A stretch of 64,000 bases of DNA from Daedaleopsis sinensis (Eukaryota; Basidiomycota; Agaricomycetes; Polyporales; Polyporaceae). Position numbers and translations under genes: made by a program. Below the pieces are notes generated by a model. That model did no database searches and had not been told where the DNA came from. It saw only the letters and a program-made list of their open reading frames with translations. Every line of letters starts with the position of its first letter. Positions within the stretch are counted from its first letter, which is position 1. This document shows positions 46,460 through 59,667 of this stretch, piece after piece. The DNA lies in contig CM066307.1 of the NCBI GenBank assembly GCA_033807695.1, positions 1,798,001 through 1,862,000 of the forward strand. The letters run 5' to 3'.

Positions 46460-46879
46460 GTGTCTCGGAATTCAGTTTTGGTTTTCCCCTCCAGAGTACG
46501 GATTTCGGCGATGTCGGGAACGCCGACTGTCGTCGTCGACGCGCTCTTTGGCCTCTACGCTGCGTTCTCTTTAGTCTGGATCGTCCGTCCTGCTGTCGCC
46601 TACGCTTCGTCGCTCTACGTCCGTCTCCACTCGCACAAACTCGCCCGGCGCCCTGCCGTGACTCCCTCAGTGTCGTCCTACACGGTCGACGCGACGCCGA
46701 CTCTCGGCGGTCTCCTCGACGTAGTCGTCCGCCTCTTGTCCCTCCTTGACCCGTCGACGCTCTCTCGGCTCACCGCTGTGATTGGGAATCGACTGGACTC
46801 CCCGCCTTTCTTGTTCTTCTGTGGTCTTCTGGTTGGTTTCAGCCTTAGATCTACAGTCGACGTATCAGCGCTCTCCTGA
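46460..46879 (+). CDS. Candidate small hydrophobic protein
   Basis: A GC-rich open frame of 139 codons. The likely start is the inner ATG at 46511 (MSGTPTVVVDALFGLYAAF). It has a hydrophobic segment (LFGLYAAFSLVWIVRPAVAY) and a second near the end (FLFFCGLLVGF), so a small membrane protein is possible. The composition contrasts sharply with the AT-rich DNA to its left. There is no homologue that I can name. It may also be chance openness in GC-rich DNA, since the reverse strand is open as well. Confidence 0.35.
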   Translation: MSRNSVLVFPSRVRISAMSGTPTVVVDALFGLYAAFSLVWIVRPAVAYASSLYVRLHSHKLARRPAVTPSVSSYTVDATPTLGGLLDVVVRLLSLLDPSTLSRLTAVIGNRLDSPPFLFFCGLLVGFSLRSTVDVSALS

Positions 46880-48448
46880 CCACGGATACAAATTGTCCAG
46901 CAATGTGGCAAGTTCGGCGCCATCCAAGTCTTAACCACCAGATTACACATATCCCTCCTAAAATCTTCAATATATTATCACATGTTCATCGACATACTCC
47001 CTATCCCCTGGCACATATCTGGTTTTCCAAGCGCATGAGGTCGTCACGCTAGAACAGCAGGCAGGACATAGCGCTAGTAATACTCTACTTATGCTGGGCG
47101 CCTCTCAAACGCCCTACGAGCGCCCTAAGCCTCTGTTCAGCTCCCGGCCACAATCTTTGAGCCACTGTCGCAGATCATCCCGCCCCTGGATGTGGGGTGC
47201 CGTACATGCATGCGTACTAAGCCCCGCACACCCACTATTAGGACAAGCACACAGCACTAATTGCTCACGAGTGCGTCTATGTTATTCCCTCCCCGCCCGA
47301 GCAGAACACTGATGTTCCCGCCCACAGGTCGAGCTCCCCGTGTTCGACATCCTTGTCCTCCGCCCCGAGGTGATGCCACCCTCCGCTGATGCGCCAACGA
47401 CATTTTTCGTTCATGTGCCTACCTTGCAGCAATTGCATCCTCAATGTCGGTCTCTTAGCTTCGCGATTGAATGAGGAACGGCACATTCTCGGCTTGTCCA
47501 GGTCTCGAGAGGTGGGGCTGACACAGCATACATGTTGTCTCACTGCACACTACGCAAGGTACGCAGATTGTCCATTCGAAGACACCATGTGTTGTCGCTG
47601 ACACTAATTGTGCTTTCACAGATGCACGCATGAACGCAAGGGCTCCTCGTTCAAGTGTACAAGAGCTATCGACTGCAAACTAGGTGTGATACATTCTCTG
47701 CTCACACACAACTTGAGACTGACACGGCACAGTGCAGGCCTTTAGTCGGACTGAAAGCTCGGGCACACGCATATGTGCATGTAGAACGTGGATAACAGTA
47801 CGCACCATGTCCTTCCAGACACGCTCACTGTCACGCCGTGTTCAACAGTCGGCAGGGGGTAGTTGTGGTACAGCAAAGGAAGCGGTCGGTGACAGGAGCT
47901 CGATAAGTTGCAGAGTGATTCCGATTTTGGTGTGTGCTGACTGTACCCATGCACATTTAGGTCCAGATCGGTGCTGAGGCGAGTGAGTTAATGGTACGTT
48001 GCCTATGCGCCTCGGCACTGGAAGTAGAGTAGTACCGCTGTCGCGATGCCCAAGGGTTTGCTCGAGCAGCGAGACCCCCGTTGATGAGCGCAAAGCGGAG
48101 GTGGACAAGTGCAGATTGGGCTCTTAGGCAAGATCAAGAGATAGAGAGGATGAGAGCGAGAGTGCTGGATTGGAGACACTTCCTGTGTCTTGGTTGACCC
48201 ACAGCTGTAGACGGTATGGTACAGTCCAAATCAGTGCATCGACTCGCTATTTGCTGACGGATGCGCTTGTCAGCGCCGCATCCGTGGCTGCCTGTCGTGG
48301 TTGATGTACCTGTGCAGTGTATAAGCTTATAGTAATATACTGAGGAATTTTTAATAAAGAGACGGAACTTGAAGGGCCAGACAACGTAGGGCGGGTAGTC
48401 TACACACAGGCTGCCCAAATATGTCTGAAATTGATGTGCCCCAATCTA
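46880..48448. other. No supportable gene
   Basis: Only short frames on both strands. No motif, repeat or RNA gene recognised. Confidence 0.4.
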
Positions 48449-48610
48449 GATGACTAAGCATCTATTTGCCGTCTTTTGCCCATCCGACAGCCATCTATGG
48501 CAATTTTAGCCCCATCCGTTGCTTTCTGACACATTACCAAGGGCCATTTTTTACCTTGAATGTCCATATTTGCCTCTCGGAACTTACCATTCACCCAGAT
48601 ATAACCGGAT
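48449..48610 (+). repeat. Dispersed repeat R-a, copy 2
   Basis: Begins GATGACTAAGCA and shares ACAGCCATCTATGGCAATTT and CTGACACATT with the copy at 42682. Same orientation. Confidence 0.7.
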
Positions 48611-48921
48611 AGGGTTACCCTAAATACCAACATAGGGCGGCCGTCTGCAGACAGTTGTGTGGAGTATACCCAAACTCAGCTGTTGAATGATTCCCTTTTT
48701 GCCTAACAGACCTTCTTCGAAGGACCAAGTTTACCATGACTACACAGTCCAGAAATACCTTATACAGGCAAAGTCAGTATTTAGTGTAGCCCCATCTGGT
48801 CATATCTGGGTGAATGGTAAGTTCCGGGAGGCAAATATAGACATTTTAGAGACAAAACACATCAAAAAAACCCCACTGTAACGTCAAACTCTGTGAACAA
48901 TGGACAGCATGACTGCTGAGT

Positions 48922-48982
48922 CAGTGCTAGGAGTCACAGTGCTGAGAGTCATGTGATTCAGACTTGAGGTTTCTCGTTCTAG
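48922..48982 (+). repeat. Dispersed repeat R-b, copy 1
   Basis: About 60 bp ending GACTTGAGGTTTCTCGTTCT, matching the copy at 52084-52143 in the same orientation. U2 lies between them. Confidence 0.75.
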
Positions 48983-49496
48983 CACTACTATCGTGACCCA
49001 GTGTTCGCCGGAGAAATCTCCTCCCGCGTGTAGCTCCGTCCCCTCTGCACCGATAAAATTCAAACTCTTCTGGCAGGTAGATAGATTACCGAGGGGTCTG
49101 ACTGCCAATTTTGAGAGATATCTGTGAAGCTTTGAGGAGAGGAGCAAGGGAACAGAGGGTTTGACCCCAGTGTTCGCTCATTTCTTTGAAGGAAGTCACG
49201 CCCGGGTCACATTGCCGAGGAGCAGCTTTCGGACTCCGCTCGTCCTTGCCACATTCCTTTCCCGCGTCTATCAGCGCCTGTAGCATCGCCGACCTTTGAT
49301 CATTGTACATTACATTTTGGGACGCCAAACCTCTGCTGTGCTCAAGAACAACCATGCAAATCTGGACATATTGTACGCTCTCCGTACACGTAAACGACTG
49401 TTTATCATCCAAACAAGAACTATGTTCCATGATTCAAGGCTAGGTACACAGTATTAGCATGTGTGCAGGGCTGCTCAGTCATGTTCGCTACTCACC

Positions 49497-50375
49497 TCAA
49501 GCTCCAACCTTGCATCTAAAAGTATCTTCCTCCGTGCTCGCCACTGCAGCACTCTCAGCTGAGCTCCTGTTCTCCTCATCATCAACCATCGATCCTTCAT
49601 GGACTGTAGCCAGTTCGATTGACTCGCGGTTTCGCCACGTAGAATGTGTGATGTGCCTATACGTCTTGGAGAGGGAGATGCTATCCGGGAGTGGAGGGAT
49701 CGGGGATGGGGTATCGAGCCTCGATGGGTTTCGCGATGATGTCTTTGGAACTAGTGGAGAGGGTGCTGTCACCGGAGAGTTCGGGGAGACAAACGTAGTT
49801 CTCGCTGCTGAAGTGGGGGTGGGGGTTTGGGGTGGAGTGTCAAAGACAGCGAGCTTGTTGAATGCTTCCAGCGGGATGATTGCGAGCTTCCGAGTGTGCG
49901 GGAGGATTCGTGACGCTCGGAGACAGGCGCGCACAATACGGTCCGCGACGCCGAGGCACACTGTTACGCCCGCGTCGTACTTGACGGTGATGTACGCACT
50001 GGAGATGCCCGAGTCCGACCTATACTCCCAGTCGTTTGCGACGATGAATTCGACTGAGCACCGCTCATGGGACTTGAAGCCTGCTATCCAACCTCGGACC
50101 TCCGTGCCAGGAATGATTCTCCAGAGACGGTTCATCGAGCCGTCCAGGACGGACTCATCCATAGCTCTGATCTCCACGAGTTGGACGTACATGCCAATCT
50201 TGATCGGCCTCGGCGGTGTGACGAAGAGGTCACCGACCAGGTTCCTGTGAGCAGCGTTGTGGGAGATGAGTCGGGTGGGGGTCGAAATGCGTGCATGGAC
50301 TACGATGTAGAGTGTTGTTGGGCCGCTCAAGGTGGAGTTAAGCATTGTCGGGTTTGATAGTCTAGAGACGTCCAT
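49497..50375 (-). CDS. Unknown family protein U2
   Basis: ATG at 50375 (MDVSRLSNPTMLNSTLSG), stop at 49497, about 292 aa in one exon. It is a paralogue of U1 at 40925-41866 (see the aligned landmarks there). The region of about residues 20-175 is the conserved part: hydrophobic strands alternate with short polar turns, and there is a WRIIPGTEVRGWI segment. The tail from about residue 178 is rich in Pro, Ser and Thr and looks disordered. No signal peptide or membrane helix. Two relatives 8.5 kb apart on one strand suggest local duplication. Repeats R-b on both sides (48922 and 52084) could mark a mobile or duplicated block. Confidence 0.6.
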   Translation of the reverse strand: MDVSRLSNPTMLNSTLSGPTTLYIVVHARISTPTRLISHNAAHRNLVGDLFVTPPRPIKIGMYVQLVEIRAMDESVLDGSMNRLWRIIPGTEVRGWIAGFKSHERCSVEFIVANDWEYRSDSGISSAYITVKYDAGVTVCLGVADRIVRACLRASRILPHTRKLAIIPLEAFNKLAVFDTPPQTPTPTSAARTTFVSPNSPVTAPSPLVPKTSSRNPSRLDTPSPIPPLPDSISLSKTYRHITHSTWRNRESIELATVHEGSMVDDEENRSSAESAAVASTEEDTFRCKVGA

Positions 50376-52252
50376 AGTAACTGAAGGGCAGATTTCCAAG
50401 GAGACTGACGAGGGAAGCTCAGCTGGTTTAAAGGCTTCTAATTTCGAGATTAAGAGTTACCATCCACCTGGGCTCTCCGCTAAGGTTCTAGGATCCAGCT
50501 CCCTACCCTTAAGCTTCTCTGACCTCTCCGCTCGTCTTATTCACATTGCCGGTCTGTCCTTGACAGCTCCGCTGTTCTTTAAATTCAAAAGGGCACTATC
50601 GCAATTCTCCCGCTTCCATTGTTTGCTTAGTTCAGGTTCACCAACGTATGAGCATCGGTAGTGCCCAAGTTCGAAGTTACGAACCCTGTGCAAAACACCA
50701 TTTTTGTTCACACGGCCCGCTCATTCACTGTGCACCACAACTTTGCCACCCAGCTTGCGCTTCATCCTGTAAAGATTGATATCTCGTATCAGGCTGGAAT
50801 CAGTGGCCTCCTGCCAGGATAGATAGGCAGACAATTTCGCACTCATGAAGCTTGGACAGTCCATTTACCGTGTTGCATGGGATATAGTGTTGCCCATCCT
50901 CCTTCAGTTCCATGTGTCGATCATAGAGGTATTGCAGGGTCGTACTTCTTTGATCAGAAGCATGAGCTATAATATTCTTGGGCCCCTCGTCGCTTATTAA
51001 CTGCCATTGACAATTCGAAACCATTGATCGTATCAAGTATTAGGCAGGTTATTTTCATATGTACCCAGACTGTATATCCTGTAATATATTTCACCGCATG
51101 ACTGGTGGTGTGTTCGGGACATAGACGTTTATGCACGTTTAGACGACGGACACTTAGAGGTGTAAAAGGAAAGTGCGCCCATCTATTCACAGGACCTTTT
51201 AGCTCAGTCATTGAGACGACCGGGTATACATCTTCCGTCTCGAAATCACCACCGTGGTCATATTTTCCCACAAGCTGCTTCGAGCCCGTAGGGACCTTGT
51301 CTCCCCTAGGCAGACGATGTACAGGTCCTATTGAACGGGGGGCGGACGGACCTGTCTAACGTCTGCTTTCAAACTCGACACTTTACCCTGTGGTCCCATA
51401 TCAGCGGTGATTAAAAATGCCGACTGATCCGAACGTCCATATAAGGCGATGGTTTCCTAATTCGTAAAAAAGCCCTAATACGGAAGAAATCGCTCGATAT
51501 GGACACGGGGCGCTTGTCATATTCCGTGGACCGTGAACGCTTGAGCGACAGCTGCGTTCCGTCTCCCATGTCATCCTCTGAGTCTCCTTTGTCATCTTGC
51601 TACTGGTCAAGCACACCTGCAAGTCACTTCTCATTCCGAGCCAGCTCTCTGTCGTCTAGCTCATCTCGGAACACTCACGATTCGCCCTCTCCTGCTGGCA
51701 GCAGTTCGACGAAGGCGGAGGCGCTGGCGACGCGTCTCGGACGCGTCGTCGTGTATAGTTCTTGACGCGTGGTCGGAGATCGAATACATGCTGACAAACT
51801 CAGATTGGGGGGCACACGGTTCAAGCCCGTAATTGAAAGCAGACTACGTCCGCAGGCTGATGGGGCTAGCTTCCTCTCTAAGTCGGCTCACACATCCTCA
51901 TTATCTGTTTGTGCATCCGTACATACATGGACGCTTACGCCGATCATGTACGGAGCTGTGGGGAAGGGGCTTGGTGCTAACACCGTTCGGATGAGTGTGG
52001 GGATGTAGTGGTACGAGGAAGACAAGCCTTCACTAATTCCCTACAGCTCCGTGAACATCGGACGACATCACTGCTGACGCACGGAGTGCCAGGGGTCGGG
52101 GTGCCAAAAGTCACGTGAATCGGACTTGAGGTTTCTCGTTCTGAGACCTGAACACTGGTCGTGTCCAGGAATATAGCGGCCCATAATCGATAACTGATCG
52201 TACACTTGGCATTCTCTATTTTTGGACCGACATGGTAACCTTTAAGAGACGT
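50376..52252. other. No firm gene; Ser-rich frame at 51499-51765 (plus)
   Basis: A plus-strand 88-codon frame is mostly Ser and may be low-complexity coding sequence or chance. Repeat R-b copy 2 is inside this stretch. Nothing else is supportable. Confidence 0.35.
52084..52143 (+). repeat. Dispersed repeat R-b, copy 2
   Basis: GAGTGCCAGG, then AGTCACGTGAATCGGACTTG and AGGTTTCTCGTTCT. Matches the copy at 48922-48982. Confidence 0.75.
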
Positions 52253-53763
<1,511 letters not shown>

Positions 53764-54856
53764 GTCGTCGAGACTCGCGGATGTCCGGCGGTTTGTCGAT
53801 GCCAAGGCTTTGGGCCTCCGTCCGTTTTATACATCCGGGGCTACAGCACAACGCCTCAGACACAACATATGAATATGCGCGGAGCATCATCGACAAAACA
53901 GTGGGGAGAGGCGTACCAAATTTAACAGCGGTGCGGGGGAAGCACCTGCTCTGAGAAGCAAGGATTAACGGTTGTTGCAACCCAGCTGGCAGTGAGCCCG
54001 CGCGGGGGTGGACAAACGACGCTCGTTCGACTGTACGCATGACCTACGCCCTTTGGAGTGCCACGTCTGCTGCGTGGACACCTGGTCCGGTTATATGTCG
54101 GCTTGCCACACCTACTCACCTCTGCCGAGATGGGCAGTCACCAGGACCTCGCTCGGGGTAATGTGCTGGCGGACCCGGCACCCGCGCCCAAGCGAGTTCC
54201 AAAATTATCTCCTGGAGGTGAATCGTTTATAGTGCAGTACGGCTTCGTACCTTTTAGTGCCGAATATAGGCTGCCAACGAGCACGGACGGATCGTCAACA
54301 GCGCTACAGAAGTATCGGAAAACACATACCGTGACATCGAGGTAAGCCCGCACGCAAGTCATGAACGACGGCAATGACACGAGGGCATGCCGGGCGGACG
54401 TTTTGAAATATCTCTATATTACGCACGCCGCATGCGCACATCTGGTATGTTTCCGTGACTACTAAGGAAGAGGAAAGACAAGAGGAAAGACAGCAAGCTG
54501 AGGTGGGTGCGAATGCGAAGGGACGGGCAATGATGCAGATGCAGATCATGTGTCGTATGTACCATACCAGCATGGAGTTCATCATATACATGAGTGGTCA
54601 AAACACAGGCAGGGCCCCCAATGGGGGTTGATGCATGGCCGAAGGAAAGGGACGAAAGCTGGATGACGGGTTATCTTGCGCGGCGAGGGAATATGTGCGT
54701 GAGTGACTATTGGACGTGTCAATATTAGGTGGAGGGCGACGTTATGTTGGGGTGTGGCGGTCATTACGAGGGGCGGCGAATACAATTTACTTCGTGTATG
54801 TGTGTGTCGTGCAGGGCGGTCCGTTAAGGCTCCTAAGTCCGATGTCCGATGTTCGT
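53764..54856 (-). promoter_or_regulatory. Xylanase upstream region with TATA box and carbon-repressor-type sites
   Basis: On the minus strand TATAAAA lies at 53825-53831, about 65 bp before the xylanase ATG. GCGGGG words near 53931 and 54002 match the CreA/Cre1 consensus SYGGRG, consistent with glucose repression. Such words are common by chance in GC-rich DNA. No gene seen between here and the pump gene's stop. Confidence 0.5.
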
Positions 54857-57800
54857 CTAGGTCGTTTTCGCAACAGCCCCCCACCTCTGCACTACGGGGT
54901 CATCTGGCTTAGTGTCCGGATGGATCTGGATTTTGCCTTCCCAAAGAGCAGCAGACGACTTCGACGGGTCGAAACTCGCTGGGTGGGAGAGGCCGCTTGG
55001 CGATTGCGGTGCCCAGCCGGCGCCGATGGATGAAGCGATGAGAGTAGGCACCATCGTCATGATAGACGGCCTAGCAACCTATATGAGTATCGGAGAGCAA
55101 CGACCGATATCTACGAGGACTTACAGTGCGACGCGGGACTCGGGTGCAAGACGGGCATTGCGACTCTTCACCACGTACGAAGACGAGCGCAAACGGGCGC
55201 CACGGACGTGCGTGAACATGCTGAGGTTGTCGCGGACCATCTGGATCGCCGAGTTCCACTCTGCGTCGGGTCGGGTCGTCGGGAGGACATCCGGGTTGGG
55301 CAGAACACGGATCTTCATGAGGAACCGCTCAATGGGAGCGTTGGGGATGCAACGGATAAGAGCACCAAGGGGAATCGAGACGACACCGAGAGCGAGACCA
55401 ATACCCCATTCCCGACCACCGATACGGGTGACCTGGAACGCAGCACCGCCAACGAACACGATCAAAATCTGTATCGCGATCTCTGGATATGCAAAGTCGA
55501 AGTCAGTAGGGTGGACAAACCGGCATCGAGCATGCACAAACCGATGAGGGTGATGGACATGAAGTAGTAGTTCTTGGTGATGCCCTCGAATATGTTGAGG
55601 CGGTTGTCGAGTCTGCGCGAGTTGATGGAGTTGAAAATCTGAGCGAAGACGAAAATGTTGAACACCAGAGTCTGCACAGTAGCATCCTGGCTCTTCTGAA
55701 CGGCAGAATCGCCCGAATGGTGGAAACCGAGAATACGAGCGCCCAAGAAGTGAAAGATTAGTGTGATGATCGTTTGGTACGTGGACTGTCCGATGATCTG
55801 CTTATACATATCGACAGAGAACAGCGGCGCGGTCTTCCTGTCAGGCTTACGGTCGAGCAGAGAGAGCGTCGCAGGGTCGGTCGCCAGAGCAAGAGCCGCG
55901 AAGGTGTCCATGATGATGTTAATCCAGAGCAATTGCACCGCAGAGAGCACAGACTCCTCCTGGACGGAGGCGACGGCAGAGACAAAGGTGATGATGACAG
56001 CAGTAATGTTCGTCGAGATCTGGAACTGGAGGAACTTCCGTACGGCATCGTTGACGCAGCGGCCCCACATAATCGCCTTAACGATTGATGCGAAGTTGTC
56101 GTCCATAAGGATGATGTCGGAAGCCTCCTTGGCAACCTCCGTGCCGGCGATACCCATAGAGAAACCGACATCGGCTTTCTTCAGGGCTGGACCGTCGTTG
56201 GTACCGTCGCCGGTGACGCCGACGATCTCGCCGAGTTCGCGAAGGGTCTCGACCAGCAGTTGCTTGTCCTCTGGAGATGAACGTGCAAGCACCTGGAGAC
56301 GGGGGACGACGTCCTGGAGGTCCTGCTTCTCGAGCTGCCGGAAGATGGGGCCTTCCATGATAACGCCACCTGCGGTGTAAATGCCACATTGAAGCGCGAT
56401 GGAACGGGCCGTGAGCACGTTGTCGCCGGTGCACATCTTCACTGTAACGCCGGCCTTGTGGCAGTTCGCGACGGCCTCACGTACACCGGGACGCAAAGGG
56501 TCCTCGATGCCGGTAATACCGATGAGCGTGAGGTCCTGCGCGAGAGCTTCGTACGGAACCTGCGAGACGTTTGAGTCATTCCGAGTACATCGAGCGAACC
56601 ACTTACCTCGTCCTCCGAATCTGCGTGCACGCCCCGTGGTGGCCAGGAGTCAAAGTCGCGGTAGCATATTGCGATCGTCCGAAGGGTCTGGTTGGCGTAG
56701 AAAATGATGGTCCGCTGGATGTTGTCGCGTCCGAGGTCGTCGATACGGCGAGTTTCCACATCGTCGTCCTGTTGTTGCGACCCACGCTCGACAACGACAT
56801 GGTGGCTGCACCTCTTCGTGAGGATTTCGCTGGCTCCCTTGAGGTAGACGCGATACTGATGCTTCGACAGGCGCACAACTACACCCATGGCCTTGCGCTC
56901 GCTCGAGAAGGGGATCATCTGAATGATGTCTGCGGAATCGCGGGTGGCTTTGTAGTCCGCCCAGCCATTCTCCTTCGCGAACATCAGGAGAGCCGTTTCT
57001 GTCTTGCTACCGACGAAGACCTTCTCCCCGCTGTCGGGGTCGACGTCCTCAAACGCTGTGGAGTTGATGGCGATGGCATTGTTTATCAAGTTCTGGATAG
57101 CAGGCGAAAGCGTCGAGTTGATGTGCTCCGTATCGATGGAAAAGTCTTGGTTGTGCTTCGATGACGCGCCCTTGATCCCCGGTTCTTCGTCGGCATTCGT
57201 GCGCTCCATGTTCTCCTCGAGGCGGTGTACGAACTTGCAGTGAACGCCGATGGTTCCGGCGACCACCGTCATGGCATTCTGCGTAAGTGTACCGGTCTTG
57301 TCCGTGCAGATGACAGATGCGTTGGCCATGGTCTCACAAGAGCCGAGAACGCGAACGAGAAGCTTCTCCTGCGTCATCCGTTTCGTGGCAAACGCGAGGG
57401 CGAGCGTCACGGCGAGCGGTAGACCTAGCGGATAGAACGTCAGGTGGCATGAAACACAAGGTCTGGGTGAGGCTACAAACCTTCTGGCACGGCCACAACA
57501 ATGAGAGTCACCGAAATGATGAGGATTTGGACGAATGCAAGTCCCCACTGGCTGGCAGTGCGCTCCGGGTTGTGAGTTCCGAGCTGCACGAAGTACCGGA
57601 TCATCAGGGCCACGAAGAGTATGAGACCGGCAGCACTGCCAAGCTTGGCGATCAGCTCGGCGAGGTGGTTGAGCTTGACCTGCAAGGGAGTGCTCTCGGT
57701 ATCGCCGCGGAGAGCTAAAACCTGTCAGTACAGTCGCGCTAGATTACTGTTGTGCGTGGCGTACCCATCATTATACGGCCGTTGAACGACCGCGTTCCGA

Positions 57801-59667
57801 CCGCTATGACCACGTAGCTGCCATACCCTTCAAGCACCTTGCTGCCACTGATCAGGAAACAATCGGTATGTTTCAGGTCCCCTCCGCCGGCTCCCTCACC
57901 CTCTACAGCACCCTTAACGCAGTCCTCGTACGACATCTTCTTGATTGCGTCCGACTCGCCAGTGGCGCCAGACTCGTCGCACTTCACGTTGTGCCCAGAG
58001 AGGAAGACTCCGTCGCAGGGAACGATCTCGCCTGGTTCGACGAGCGCTACGTCCCCAACCACGACTTCCCGGATGTCCACTATCATTTCGACGCCGTTAC
58101 GAATGACCTTGACGCCGCGCTCTTCCTTCTTCTCATTGAGCACCATGAATTGACGTTCCTTCTGCCAGTCATTGAGGGAGCCGACCATCACCTGTCCGCA
58201 ACGATTAGTGCGGAACGAATTTCTTCAGCATATATCGACTTACGACAATGAGGACGGCGACGATGATAGCGACACCCTCCACCCAATCTACAGGAGGCTC
58301 GCCCTCCGGACGCGGAGTGCCGAAGTCTTGGAAGAAACCGAGGGCTAGCGAGACGACCGCGGCGATTGACAGCAAAACCTACAGATGAAGGGGTTAGGCT
58401 TGGACTGGCGATGGGTAGACAGTGTTTCTGAACATACCAAAACTTTGTCTTTCAGCGCGAGCCACATAAGCTGCAGAAGAGACTTCGTCTTGCGAGTCGG
58501 GAGGACATTCGCGCCGTATACGCGCCGCCGTTCGTCCATGTCGGCGTCGAAGGCCGGGCCACTGCCCTCTTCGGGATCTTCTCCCGGAGCCGCATCATGA
58601 ATGGAAGCACCGTCGTCGCCTCCAGGGCCCGTGAGTACTAGCTTTGGCACGCCACCGGCGGCGGTGTCGGGTTGTCGGTCATGGCGCTGTGACGCGCCTG
58701 TTCCAGCTCCAGGATCTATTCCTGCACCGGGCCTCCCGTCCTTGTCAGCGGGCGACGCGAACGACTCGTGGTGGGAGGCGTGGGTGGCCTTCGCGAGGGC
58801 CTTCTTGCTCAAGCCACGCTTGCGGTGCGTGCCGAGGCTCTTCAGCAGGCCATTCACTCCACCCATCTCCCTCAGCAAATCCAAGTTCTTGGGGTCCACG
58901 AGTGACGCGAGCTTATATGGCTTGAGACCGAACGGACCGGCATCAATGTTCTCGTCCTGTGCGAGGTCGAGCACGGGACGCGCTTCGTCTTCGTCCTTCT
59001 CGTTGGCAGCGTGCGCCTTCCCTGTCCGCGCAATATCGTCAACCTTGGGACGTTCCATGGAGGTTGACCGCATTGTCGTACCATCCACATCCGACGCGCC
59101 GTCATAGTGCGTGTGGGTCGGAGACATAATGGTGCTGCCATCACCGCCCGTGTGTTGTGGGGTGAGGGGTTGCAGGGAGATGCTGTGGGAGTCGGGCTCC
59201 GTTCCTTCGATACTACCATCCATAGAACTCGCGACGGACCCCTTCCTCCGGTGGGGGTTGTAGTGGGGGCTGAGGAGGTTCAATGAGGACATACCGTTCT
59301 TGTCCTCCGGGCGATTCTCCCGAAGGGCAAGAGAGGTAGGTGCAGCGAAGTGGACCGAGTTTGTTGAAAGGGTGGGTGATGGGGGCACGTGTGTTTCGAC
59401 AGAACTCGTGAAGCTTGGGACTGGGGAACCCGGTGACAATGACGGCGTGTACTGCGACTGGGCGTCAAGAGATGAGCGCGGCGCGCCGGGAACGCTCAGC
59501 GGAGAGAGGAAGGTAGAGGGAGGCGACCTCGGGGAGCTGCTAGAGGACGAAAGAGCGGGAGCAGAAGCATCGTGGTCGTCGGGAGGCTCAACGGTGAGGT
59601 TGGGGGTGGAAGAAAGGTCGGTGGTGACTATGGCGGGGATGTCATGGCTGCTGTCGTTGGTGTTCAT
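54857..59667 (-). CDS. PMC1: P-type Ca2+-ATPase, PMCA/PMC1 type (IIB)
   Basis: It pumps Ca2+ out of the cytosol, in fungi usually into the vacuole. ATG at 59667 starts a long disordered Ser/Pro-rich N-terminus (about 230 residues). Then come the cytosolic lead with RRRVYGANVLPTRKTKS, the actuator (DESGATGESD), the M4 VVAVPEGLPLAVT motif, the phosphorylation site CTDKTGTLTQN, the nucleotide-binding KGASEIL, MCTGDN and the hinge TGDGTNDGPALKKADVGFSM, followed by the last membrane helices (NIIMDTFAALALATDP). Near the 3' end a short intron joins LDA to EIAIQILIVFVGGAAF. A last intron (GTAAGTCCTC to GTTGCTAG) adds PSIMTMVPTLIASSIGAGWA and a tail ending GAVAKTT at 54857. There are several short introns throughout. 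It appears complete and functional. Confidence 0.95.

Noticed and set aside
55763..56380. Plus-strand 205-codon frame opposite the calcium pump
   Set aside because: Shadow of the hinge and membrane region of the ATPase. The minus strand clearly encodes the protein.
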